From assembly GCA_964523405.1 (NCBI GenBank), contig CAZGAQ010000060.1, positions 1-17,676 of the forward strand: 17,676 nucleotides of DNA, given 5' to 3'. Within the stretch, counting starts at the first letter, position 1. Each line of letters opens with the position of its first letter. The notes under the pieces are model-generated. The model had not been told where the DNA came from. It worked only from the letters and a program-made list of their open reading frames with translations, and did no database searches. Shown here one piece after another: positions 5,915 to 13,016 of the stretch. The translations under genes were made by a program, and so were the position numbers. Source of the DNA: CAZGAQ01 sp964523405 (GTDB taxonomy: Bacteria > Planctomycetota > Phycisphaerae > UBA1845 > Fen-1342).

Positions 5915-7975
5915 ATGTCCACCCGTGACAGCATCCTGTCGGTGATTGATCGCCATCTGGACCGCGACCGCTTCCGGCAGCAGCATTGGGAGGGGCCGTT
6001 CCTCGAGTACCTGGAAATGGTGGTCGCCAATCCGCGCCTGGCCCGCAATGCGTTCCAGCGGGTGTACGACATGGTGCTGCAGTTCGGCACGGAGCGGTAT
6101 TCGTGGCTGAAGCAGGATTACGTGCACTACAAGTTCTTCGATGACCCGATTGACAAGGGCGGGGACGCGATTTTCGGGCTCGACCCCTCGCTGATGCGGC
6201 TGGTGGAGTTCTTCAAGTCGGCGGCGCAGGGCTACGGCACGGATCGGCGCATTCTGCTGCTGCACGGGCCGGTGGGATCGAGCAAGAGCACGATTGCGCG
6301 GCTGCTGAAGAAGGGGCTGGAGTGCTATTCGCAGCTCGACGACGGTGCGCTATACAGCTTCTCGTGGAAATTGCCCAACGAAGAGGGGCAGATGGAGATT
6401 CATCCGTGCCCGATGCACGAGGAGCCGCTGAAGCTCATTCCGCGCGAGGCGCGCAAGGAGATCCTGGCGCAGCTCAACGCCGATTTGCCGGAGGATCGGC
6501 AGGTGCGCATCGACGGCCACCTGGACCCGTTCTGCCGGAAGACGTTCGACGACCTGCTGCTGAAGTACGAGGGCAACTGGCGCAAGGTGCTGGACCACGT
6601 GGTGGTGCGGCGCATGGTGCTGTCCGAGAAGGACCGCATCGGCGTCGGCACGTTCCAGCCCAAGGACGAAAAGAACCAGGATTCGACGGAGCTGACCGGC
6701 GACATCAACTACCGCAAGATTGCCCAATACGGTTCGGACTCCGATCCGCGGGCATTCAACTTCGACGGGGAGTTGAACATCTCCAACCGCGGGCTGTGCG
6801 AGTTCATCGAAGTGCTCAAGCTCGACGTGGCGTTCCTGTATGACCTGCTGGGCGCCAGCCAGGAGCACACGATCAAGCCCAAGAAGTTCGCCCAGACCGA
6901 CATCGACGAGGTCATCATCGGGCACACCAACGAGCCCGAGTACAAGAAGCTCCAGAGCAACGAGCTGATGGAGGCTTTCCGCGACCGCACGATCAAGATC
7001 GACATCCCCTACAACATCCGCCTGTCGGACGAGATCAAGATCTACCAGAAGGATTTCGGCAAGGAGAAGGTCCGCGGCATCCACATCGCCCCGCATACCA
7101 TCGAGGTGGCGGCCATGTGGGCCGTCCTGACGCGCCTGGAGGAGCCGAAGAAGGCCGGGCTGACGCTGCTGCAGAAGCTCAAGCTGTACGACGGCAAGAA
7201 CATCCCGGGCTTCACCGAGGACTCCGTCCGCGAGCTGCGCGAGGAGCATCCGCGGGAGGGCATGCAGGGCATCAGTCCGCGCTACATCCAGGACAAGATC
7301 TCGAACTGCCTCGTGGGCGAGCAGGCCCAGGCCGACCGCTGCATCAATCCGTTCATGGTGATGAACGAGCTGGAGACCGGGTTGTCGCACCACTCGCTGA
7401 TCACGGACGAGGAGCAGAAGAAGCGGTACAAGGAACTGCTGACGATCGTCCGCGAGGAGTACGAAGACACCCTCAAGGGCGAAGTGCAGCGCGCCATCTC
7501 CGCCGACGAAGACGCCATCCGCCGGTTGTGCACCAACTACATCGAGAACGTGCGGGCGTACACGCAGCACGAGAAGGTGCGGAACAAGTACACCGGCCGC
7601 GACGAGGAGCCGGACGAGCGCCTCATGCGCGCGATCGAGGAGAAGATCGACATCCCCGACAGCCGCAAGGAGGATTTCCGCCAGGAGATCATGAACTACA
7701 TCGGCGCCCTGGCGCTGGACGGCAAGAAGTTCGAATACAACACCAACGCCCGGCTGCACAAAGCCCTCGAGCTCAAGCTGTTCGAGGACTCGCGGGATAC
7801 GATCAAGCTCAAGAACGTCGTGTCCGGCGTGATCGACGACGAGACGCAGGCGAAGATCGACGTCGTCAAGCAGCGCCTGATCAAGTTCTTCGGCTACAAC
7901 GAAGCCAGCGCGACCGATGTGCTGAACTACGTGGCCAGTATCTTCGCCCGCGGTGACGCGAAGCAGGAAGATTAG
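5915..7975 (+). CDS. prkA: PrkA-family serine protein kinase / AAA+ ATPase
   Basis: This 686-residue protein is PrkA (YeaG in E. coli), an AAA+ ATPase-like protein described as a Ser kinase and linked to stress, stationary-phase and nitrogen-starvation responses in other bacteria. The PrkA AAA domain holds Walker A GPVGSSKS (118-125). NRGLCEFIE is in the Walker B/arginine-rich region, and DEVIIGHTNEPEYKKL carries the sensor-1 Asn. The C-terminal PrkA domain follows from about residue 430. The ATG at 5915 is chosen for GGAG six bases upstream and because MSTRDSILSVIDRH matches the usual start; the frame is open earlier but without coding character. yeaH follows after 65 bases on the same strand, the conserved partner order. 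The expected third gene, spoVR/ycgB, is not present. Confidence 0.96.
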   Translation: MSTRDSILSVIDRHLDRDRFRQQHWEGPFLEYLEMVVANPRLARNAFQRVYDMVLQFGTERYSWLKQDYVHYKFFDDPIDKGGDAIFGLDPSLMRLVEFFKSAAQGYGTDRRILLLHGPVGSSKSTIARLLKKGLECYSQLDDGALYSFSWKLPNEEGQMEIHPCPMHEEPLKLIPREARKEILAQLNADLPEDRQVRIDGHLDPFCRKTFDDLLLKYEGNWRKVLDHVVVRRMVLSEKDRIGVGTFQPKDEKNQDSTELTGDINYRKIAQYGSDSDPRAFNFDGELNISNRGLCEFIEVLKLDVAFLYDLLGASQEHTIKPKKFAQTDIDEVIIGHTNEPEYKKLQSNELMEAFRDRTIKIDIPYNIRLSDEIKIYQKDFGKEKVRGIHIAPHTIEVAAMWAVLTRLEEPKKAGLTLLQKLKLYDGKNIPGFTEDSVRELREEHPREGMQGISPRYIQDKISNCLVGEQAQADRCINPFMVMNELETGLSHHSLITDEEQKKRYKELLTIVREEYEDTLKGEVQRAISADEDAIRRLCTNYIENVRAYTQHEKVRNKYTGRDEEPDERLMRAIEEKIDIPDSRKEDFRQEIMNYIGALALDGKKFEYNTNARLHKALELKLFEDSRDTIKLKNVVSGVIDDETQAKIDVVKQRLIKFFGYNEASATDVLNYVASIFARGDAKQED

Positions 7976-8040
7976 TTGCGCGACGCCGCGGGTGCGCCGG
8001 CGAAGCAAGGTGCCGGCGCTGTGCCGCTGGAGGCAGTCAC

Positions 8041-9153
8041 GTGGCCGAGACCGGCCCTTTGAGAATTGCGAAGGATCACCAGCGCTTCCGCCAGATCGTG
8101 AAGGGGAAGATCCGGAAGGACCTGCGCAAGTTTCTCACGCGCGGCGAGCTCATCGGCAAGGAAGGCAAGCACCTCGTCGCGATTCCCGTGCCGGGCGTGG
8201 ACCTCCCGAATTTCCGCTACGGCGACAACAACGACCAGGGTGTCGGGCAGGGCGACGGCCAGGCGGGGCAGCCCGTCGACGCCGACGGCGAAGGCGTGGG
8301 CCCGGGTGGGACCGATCCGGGGCGGCACATGCTGGAGGTGGACGTCTCGCTGGAAGAGCTGGCGGACATTCTCGGCGAGGAGCTGCAGCTCCCGCGCATC
8401 CTCCCCAAGGGCAAGCACAACATCACCGCGGTGAAGGAACGCTACAGCAGCATCCGCCAGACCGGGCCGGAGTCGCTGCGCCACTTCAAGCGCACGTTTC
8501 GGCGGGCGCTGCGCCGCCTGATCATGTCCGGGGCGTGGGATCCGTCCAACCCGAAGATCGTCTTTGAGCGTGCCGACAAGCTGTATCGGAGTTGGAAGCC
8601 GGTCCGCAAGCCACAGTCCAACGCGGTCATCATCTACATGATGGACGTATCCGGCTCGATGGGGCACGAGCAGAAGGAGCTGGTGCGGCTCGAGGCGTTC
8701 TGGATCGACGCCTGGTTGCGTCGCAACTACGAGGGCATCGACAGCCGCTTCATCGTCCACGACGTGAACGCGAAGGAGGTGGATCGGGAGACCTTCTTCC
8801 ACCTCCGCGAGGACGGCGGTACCAAGATCTCCAGCGCCTTCCGCGTCTGCCAGGACCTGCTCAGCAAGCACTACGCCCCCGACGAGTGGAACATCTACCT
8901 GTTCCATTTCTCGGATGGCGACAACTCGTCCGAGTCCGACTCGCGCGAGTGCTGCCAGCTCCTGCGCGATCACCTGCTGCCGGTCGCCAACCAGTTCGGC
9001 TATTGCCAGGTCGCCAGCGCCTACGGCAGCGGCCACTTCATCAACGTCCTGCGTGAGCAACTCGCGAGCGCCGAGAACATGGTGACCAGCCGCGTGAACA
9101 CGAAGGACGATATCTACGACAGCATCAAGGCGTTCTTCACGAAGGGACGCTGA
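8041..9153 (+). CDS. yeaH: YeaH/YhbH family (DUF444) protein
   Basis: This 370-residue protein is of the DUF444 family, almost always encoded beside prkA and thought to act with it; its biochemical role is not settled. It starts LRIAKDHQRFRQIVKGKIRKDLRK like the family, followed by a Gly/Asp-rich linker (about 60-95). It then has a von Willebrand A-like domain with a MIDAS-type DVSGS (202-206) inside IIYMMDVSGSMG, suggesting divalent-metal-dependent protein binding. The GTG at 8041 is the start: GGAGG sits seven bases upstream and no upstream alternative fits. The protein is somewhat shorter than E. coli YeaH (427 residues). It ends 39 bases before the convergent end of the kinase gene; the short gap holds a duplicated GCGCCGGGC but no clear terminator. 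Confidence 0.93.
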   Translation: MAETGPLRIAKDHQRFRQIVKGKIRKDLRKFLTRGELIGKEGKHLVAIPVPGVDLPNFRYGDNNDQGVGQGDGQAGQPVDADGEGVGPGGTDPGRHMLEVDVSLEELADILGEELQLPRILPKGKHNITAVKERYSSIRQTGPESLRHFKRTFRRALRRLIMSGAWDPSNPKIVFERADKLYRSWKPVRKPQSNAVIIYMMDVSGSMGHEQKELVRLEAFWIDAWLRRNYEGIDSRFIVHDVNAKEVDRETFFHLREDGGTKISSAFRVCQDLLSKHYAPDEWNIYLFHFSDGDNSSESDSRECCQLLRDHLLPVANQFGYCQVASAYGSGHFINVLREQLASAENMVTSRVNTKDDIYDSIKAFFTKGR

Positions 9154-9192
9154 CGCACCGCGGGGGGCGCCGGGCCTGCGCCGGGCGGGGGA

Positions 9193-10884
9193 TTACTGTC
9201 CATTGCGGCCGGTGGCCCGGTCGAGGGCCGCGAGCCGCCCCCGCCACTCGGTGGCCTTCTCCTGCCGGCCGGAGGACTCGTAGAGCCGGACGAGGCGCTG
9301 GATGGCCACGCGCGTGTGCGGGTCGGTTGGCCCCAGCGTTGTGCGAATGGACTCGTAGCTGCTTTTCAGCAGCGGCTCGGCCAGGTGGTAGTCGCCGCGG
9401 CTCAGATGGACTTCGCCCAGGGCGCCGCGCAGGACGGCGACGTAGACGTGGTCGGCGGGCAGGGAGACCTCCGCGAGCTTCAACAGGTCGGCGAGCGCGG
9501 CCACGACATCCCGTGGGTCGCCCAGCTTCCTGAGGTTGTCGGTCGGGCCTGTGATGGGATTCGCGTTGCGGACGACGAGCCCGCGGCGCGGGGAGCCGGC
9601 TTCGGCCAGGATCAGGTCCGCGATGTTGCTCTTCTGTTCGGCCAGGCTGCGCGCGTCCGCCTCGATCCGGCTGGCGCGCATCAGGCCCACACCGGTGCCC
9701 GCCGTGGTTGCCGCCAGACCCAGCAGGATGCCCAACAGGGTGGCGGCGAGCCCGCGGTTGCGCTTCGCAAAGCGTCCGAGCTCACGGAAGGCGCCCGGTG
9801 CGCGGCGCAGGGGGCGCTGGTCCGACAGGTAGCGCTGTACATCGGTGCCCAGCTCAGCGGCGGACTGGTAGCGCTGCGCCGGCTCCTCCGCCAGCGCGTT
9901 GAGGATAATGGTCTCCAGGTCGCCGCGCAGCAGGGGGTCGATCTGGCTGGGCTTGCGCGGCCGCTCGTGCTCGATCTTGTACCACGCCTCCGGCAGGGGC
10001 AGATTCTCGACCGGGTGCGGCAGCTCGTCGGTCATCAGCTTGAAGAGGATGACGCCGAGCGCGTACACGTCTGTGCGGTAGTCCACGACGCCGCCGCGCC
10101 GCTGTTCCGGGCTCATATATGGCAGCGTGCCCCAGCCACCGGCGCCGAGCGTGAACGTCGTCATGGCGCCGGGGTGGTCGGCCAGCTTGGCCAGACCGAA
10201 GTCCACGATCTTCACGATGGCATTGCCAGGCTCGCCGCCCAGCCCGGCCAGATTGCGGACCAGCACGTTTGACGGTTTCAGGTCGCGGTGAATCACGCCC
10301 TGGCGGTGGGCGTAGTCGACGGCTTCGCAGATGCGGAGGAAAAGTTGCAGGCGCGCCCCGCGCGGGTGGCGCCGGGCGTACTTGTCCAGGCGCTGGCCCT
10401 CCACGAGCTCCATCACAAAGTAGGGTTGGCCGGACTCGGTATAGCCGGCCGTGTGCACGCTGGCGATACCCGGGTGATCCAGGCGGGCGAGAACCTTGGC
10501 TTCCTGGAGGAAGGTCTGGGCGTGGGGGCTGCTGGGAGCGGCGTGCAAGAGCTTCAGGGCGACATGCCGGCCGGAAGTGGTCTCTTCGGCCTCATAGACG
10601 ATGCCGGTCCCGCCGCGGCCGAGCTCGCGGAGGAGCTTGTAGGTGCCGATCTGCTGGCCGAGAGTGAGGGGCGCCGGCTGCGGGGGCGGCGCATCGTCGA
10701 AGAGCGCGTCGATGAAGCCCGTGCGTTGCTCCGCGGCGTCGGCTTCCAGGAGTTTCTGCACCTGCTCGCGGAGGGCGGGGTTGTCCGCGGCGCGAGTGGC
10801 GAGGACGGCGGCGCGCTGGTCCGGTGCGGCGTCGAGAACCGCGTGGAAGAGCTCCGCGACCTGATCGAAGTCTCCGGGCTTCAT
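9193..10884 (-). CDS. Transmembrane Ser/Thr protein kinase (PknB type) with TPR-like tail
   Basis: A 563-residue Hanks-type kinase. Residues 1-60 form a helical N-terminal extension typical of planctomycete kinases. The catalytic domain (about 80-355) has all the key elements: glycine loop GRGGTG (89-94), Lys 111 in HVALKLL, HRDLKPSN (199-206), DFG (228-230), SPE (258-260) and DVYALGVILFKLM. One membrane segment lies at about 379-402. The C-terminal part (about 455-555) looks like two degenerate TPR units and would sit outside the cytoplasm, perhaps sensing a ligand or partner. The ATG at 10884 overlaps the stop of the ECF sigma gene as ATGA, with GGGAGG seven bases upstream, so translation is coupled. 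The obvious inference is that the kinase modifies its cotranscribed sigma factor or a shared partner. The frame is open further upstream but overlaps the sigma gene. Confidence 0.94.
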   Translation of the reverse strand: MKPGDFDQVAELFHAVLDAAPDQRAAVLATRAADNPALREQVQKLLEADAAEQRTGFIDALFDDAPPPQPAPLTLGQQIGTYKLLRELGRGGTGIVYEAEETTSGRHVALKLLHAAPSSPHAQTFLQEAKVLARLDHPGIASVHTAGYTESGQPYFVMELVEGQRLDKYARRHPRGARLQLFLRICEAVDYAHRQGVIHRDLKPSNVLVRNLAGLGGEPGNAIVKIVDFGLAKLADHPGAMTTFTLGAGGWGTLPYMSPEQRRGGVVDYRTDVYALGVILFKLMTDELPHPVENLPLPEAWYKIEHERPRKPSQIDPLLRGDLETIILNALAEEPAQRYQSAAELGTDVQRYLSDQRPLRRAPGAFRELGRFAKRNRGLAATLLGILLGLAATTAGTGVGLMRASRIEADARSLAEQKSNIADLILAEAGSPRRGLVVRNANPITGPTDNLRKLGDPRDVVAALADLLKLAEVSLPADHVYVAVLRGALGEVHLSRGDYHLAEPLLKSSYESIRTTLGPTDPHTRVAIQRLVRLYESSGRQEKATEWRGRLAALDRATGRNGQ

Positions 10885-11501
10885 GGCTCCGCCTCCCGCG
10901 GGGGCGATGCGCCGGCGCTGGGGCCACCTAATTCCTTGTGCAGCCACGCCTTGGCGAGCTGCGCGTCTTTGCGGACGCTGGAAGGCGCGAGGCCGAGCTC
11001 GGTTGCAGTCTCTTCTACGGTCAGCCCCAGCAGGAAGCGCAGGGAGATGACTTGGCGGAGGCGTGGCGAGAGGGCGTCGAGTCGGTCGAGGGCCTCGTCG
11101 AGCGCCAAGTAGCGGCTGGGGTCCCACTGACCCGGACCGGGTAGCTCGTCCAGCGGGGTCGCCGTTCCGGACGGACCCGGCTCACGAGTGCGTCCGCGAC
11201 CCGGCCCACCGCGTTTTTCGGCCAGGAGGGCTTTGGCCATGTCCAGGGACACATGCCGCATCTTCTGGATGAGCAGGGCCAGGGCGTGCTCGCGGGATTG
11301 GCAGGGTGCCTCGCCCCATTTGAGGAGTTCGCAGACGGCGCGGTCGACGAGCGACGCGGTGTCGGGGCGGTTAACTCCTTTCCAGCGATAGAGTAAGCGA
11401 TGGGCCTGTTCGCACGCCCGGCGGTAGACCTGGGGAATCCACTCGCGCAGATTGACCGGGGCGGGTGGGGAAGCCGCGGGCTGAGGGTTGTTGTCCGCCA
11501 C
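10881..11501 (-). CDS. ECF-type RNA polymerase sigma factor (planctomycete Sigma70_ECF family)
   Basis: A 206-residue extracytoplasmic-function sigma factor. Region 2 is at roughly residues 20-95 (VYRRACEQAHRLLYR, then ALALLIQKMRHVSLDMAKA). A Gly/Pro-rich linker follows, and region 4 lies at about 135-190 with LSPRLRQVISLRFLLGLTVE and the helix-turn-helix GLAPSSVRKDAQLAKAWLHKEL, whose ending is typical of the Sigma70_ECF family abundant in planctomycetes. No anti-sigma gene adjoins it; instead its stop codon overlaps the start of a Ser/Thr kinase gene, a known arrangement for kinase-linked ECF groups. The start is a GTG at 11501 with GGGA six bases upstream. A good promoter lies at 11597-11625. 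The promoter does not have the AAC/CGT look of a classic ECF self-promoter, so autoregulation is not evident. Confidence 0.92.
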   Translation of the reverse strand: MADNNPQPAASPPAPVNLREWIPQVYRRACEQAHRLLYRWKGVNRPDTASLVDRAVCELLKWGEAPCQSREHALALLIQKMRHVSLDMAKALLAEKRGGPGRGRTREPGPSGTATPLDELPGPGQWDPSRYLALDEALDRLDALSPRLRQVISLRFLLGLTVEETATELGLAPSSVRKDAQLAKAWLHKELGGPSAGASPPREAEP

Positions 11502-11596
11502 AATCGTTCCCGTACGCGGGCGCGTCGGTCTCGCCGGGCGCGAACGGACGCCGGTCGAAGTGCTCGATGCCTGCAGGTGCGTACAGCCTCAGTGAA

Positions 11597-11625
11597 ATCG
11601 TAGGAATCCCCAGGGGAGGTGTCAA
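11597..11625 (-). promoter_or_regulatory. Promoter of the ECF sigma-kinase operon
   Basis: On the minus strand a perfect TTGACA (11625-11620) is followed after exactly 17 bases by TACGAT (11602-11597, four of six). Transcription would start near 11590, leaving about 90 bases before the GTG at 11501. This looks like a housekeeping-sigma promoter rather than an ECF one. Confidence 0.6.
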
Positions 11626-11669
11626 CGCGGGGGCCCCGCCGGGCGGCGGGCAGCGCGGGGCGGCGCGCG

Positions 11670-11685
11670 AAAAAAAGAAAAAAAA
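11670..11685. repeat. A-tract (7 A, G, 8 A)
   Basis: Fifteen A in sixteen bases, flanked by almost pure G+C. On the minus strand it is a T-tract about 45-60 bases upstream of the ECF-operon -35 box. It could bend DNA or act as an upstream element; I see no hairpin that would make it a terminator. Confidence 0.6.
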
Positions 11686-11774
11686 GCGGATTGTGTATCG
11701 CTGGCGCCGCGGCGTGTCGGATTAACCTATGGTACCCGTCCCGAGGCGGGGACTCCCGAGTTGGTCGGTGCGGC

Positions 11775-11804
11775 GTGACGGCTGGTCGGGTGACCGCGTA
11801 CGAT
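11775..11804 (+). promoter_or_regulatory. Weak candidate promoter for the prepilin gene
   Basis: GTGACG (11775-11780, four of six) is followed after 18 bases by TACGAT (11799-11804), the same -10 hexamer as in the divergent ECF promoter. It would start about 90 bases before the prepilin ATG. Confidence 0.25.
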
Positions 11805-11903
11805 GTGAGAACGCGCCGGCGCGCGTCGGGAACCGCGCGGCGATACGAGCCGGATGTGCCGCCCTGAGCGGTGCCCGGTGGCCATGTGCCAGGAGAGCAA
11901 GTC

Positions 11904-12938
11904 ATGAAGAGAGGCTGGCGAGCGGCGTTTACCTTGATTGAGCTGCTGGTAGTAGTGGCGATCATCGCCCTGCTGCTGTCCATCCTGCTGCCGAGTTTGG
12001 CCGGCGCGCGGGAACAGGGCAAGAAGGCCAAGTGCCTGGCGAACCTGAACAACCTCGCCAAGGGCATTTACCAGTATGCCACCGACGACTCGGCGGAGCA
12101 GGTGATTCCGATCCACCGGAACATGATCCGGAAGGGACGCCCGTACTGGGAGCACCGGACGGTCAACTGGTTCGCGTGGGGTGGCCGCAGCGGCCAGCGG
12201 ACGTTCATGACCTCGGACGGTGCGGGCTGGTTCCTGGATGACACCTCTCCGGATCCGTCTGGTGAAGCGCTGCCGGACTGGGCGGCGAACAAGCGTCCGC
12301 TGAACATCTACATGCTGGGTGACATCGGCAAGGGCGATACCAAGAAGCTGGAGTGGTTCCAGTGTCCATCGGATGTCGGCTATCCGGATGATCCGCTTAT
12401 CGACGACTCACCGAGCACCAATGCGGAGCGCTCCTGCTACGACACGCTGGGCAACAGCTACCGTGGCAGTCTGGCGTGCTACACATTCGGGCAGAGCCAG
12501 AGCTCGAGCACCGGGGCCTTTGCGGTCGGCGTGTGGGGCCACCGCCTGACGACCCTGCTGGACACGGGCCGGCTGGTCATGCTCGGCGAGCCGACGTGGT
12601 TCAACATGATCGGCCAGGACCAGGGCAATGCGTCCGAAGTGAAGGTCTTCGGCTGGCACAAGAAGAAGATGATGGACAACCTGGCCTTCTGCGACGGGTC
12701 GGCCCGCGCGACGAAGGCGGAGAAAGCCCAGCAGATCGACCACACGGCCATGGGCGTGGACCCGAGTGCGGTGAGCTCGATTCACCGCGGCACGGGCTTC
12801 CGGCTGGACGTGTACCCGATCGGCGGGGCGCGGATCTTCGGCAACTGGTCCGGCTATACCAGCGGTGGCAGTGCCGACCTGTGGCCCTGGAAGAACTTCC
12901 AGGACAACCTCCACGTGGACGATACGATCGACCACTAA
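11904..12938 (+). CDS. Prepilin-like protein with type IV pilin/type II secretion N-terminus
   Basis: A 344-residue protein whose N-terminus MKRGWRAAFTLIELLVVVAI is a class III (prepilin) signal: a short basic leader, cleavage expected before Phe 9, Glu 13 at mature position +5, and a hydrophobic helix to about residue 30. The rest is a large exported domain with Cys residues and, near 253-268, GWHKKKMMDNLAFCDGSA. This recalls the H-X9-DG motif of planctomycete pseudopilins, but with 11 residues between His and Asp. The residue before the cleavage site is Ala rather than the usual Gly. Such proteins are expanded in Planctomycetota/Lentisphaerota and their structures and roles are mostly unknown. 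The ATG at 11904 is chosen for AGGAG eight bases upstream and because the 11 residues before it would spoil the leader. The gene stands alone and ends in a strong terminator. Confidence 0.88.
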   Translation: MKRGWRAAFTLIELLVVVAIIALLLSILLPSLAGAREQGKKAKCLANLNNLAKGIYQYATDDSAEQVIPIHRNMIRKGRPYWEHRTVNWFAWGGRSGQRTFMTSDGAGWFLDDTSPDPSGEALPDWAANKRPLNIYMLGDIGKGDTKKLEWFQCPSDVGYPDDPLIDDSPSTNAERSCYDTLGNSYRGSLACYTFGQSQSSSTGAFAVGVWGHRLTTLLDTGRLVMLGEPTWFNMIGQDQGNASEVKVFGWHKKKMMDNLAFCDGSARATKAEKAQQIDHTAMGVDPSAVSSIHRGTGFRLDVYPIGGARIFGNWSGYTSGGSADLWPWKNFQDNLHVDDTIDH

Positions 12939-12971
12939 GCTTTACCGTCTGGCAGCTTCCTGACTCTACAT

Positions 12972-13008
12972 GCGACCCGCGTCTTCACCGGCGCGGGTCG
13001 CTTGTTTG
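12972..13008 (+). terminator. Rho-independent terminator of the prepilin gene
   Basis: GCGACCCGCG (12972-12981) and CGCGGGTCGC (12992-13001) form a perfect 10-bp stem with a 10-base loop, followed by TTGTTTG. It lies 33 bases after the prepilin stop codon and only 6 bases before the first birA ATG. Confidence 0.8.
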
Positions 13009-13010
13009 GA

Positions 13011-13016
13011 TACAAT
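13011..13016 (+). promoter_or_regulatory. Candidate -10 box of birA
   Basis: TACAAT (five of six) directly follows the terminator. Transcription would begin near 13023, that is at or next to the ATG at 13024, so a leaderless birA message is possible. No good -35 is visible because the terminator arm occupies that position. Confidence 0.3.

Larger units (their letters stand above)
11502..11903. other. Divergent intergenic region between the ECF operon and the prepilin gene
   Basis: About 400 bases separate the divergent ECF sigma and prepilin genes. It holds a good minus-strand promoter (11597-11625), a weaker plus-strand one (11775-11804), a long A-tract (11670-11685) beside extremely GC-rich sequence, and a 12-bp palindrome CGCGCCGGCGCG (11812-11823). 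Short open frames here lack coding character. Confidence 0.6.

Noticed and set aside
5057..6265. Upstream extension of the ispF reading frame
   Set aside because: The extension lies antisense to the zinc-ribbon and prkA genes, has Arg/Pro-rich low-complexity content, and IspF starts naturally at 5056 with a ribosome site.
6350..8008. Minus-strand open frame of 552 codons over prkA
   Set aside because: It is antisense to a strongly conserved PrkA protein, and its Leu/Val/Asp-rich translation is the expected mirror of that gene.
9154..9192. Bidirectional terminator between yeaH and the kinase gene
   Set aside because: Only a direct repeat of GCGCCGGGC and a 5-bp stem are present, without T-runs on either side.
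10885..11127. Longer start for the Ser/Thr kinase
   Set aside because: The extra residues overlap the ECF sigma gene in another frame and are Arg/Pro-rich; the ATG at 10884 has an excellent GGGAGG and ATGA coupling.
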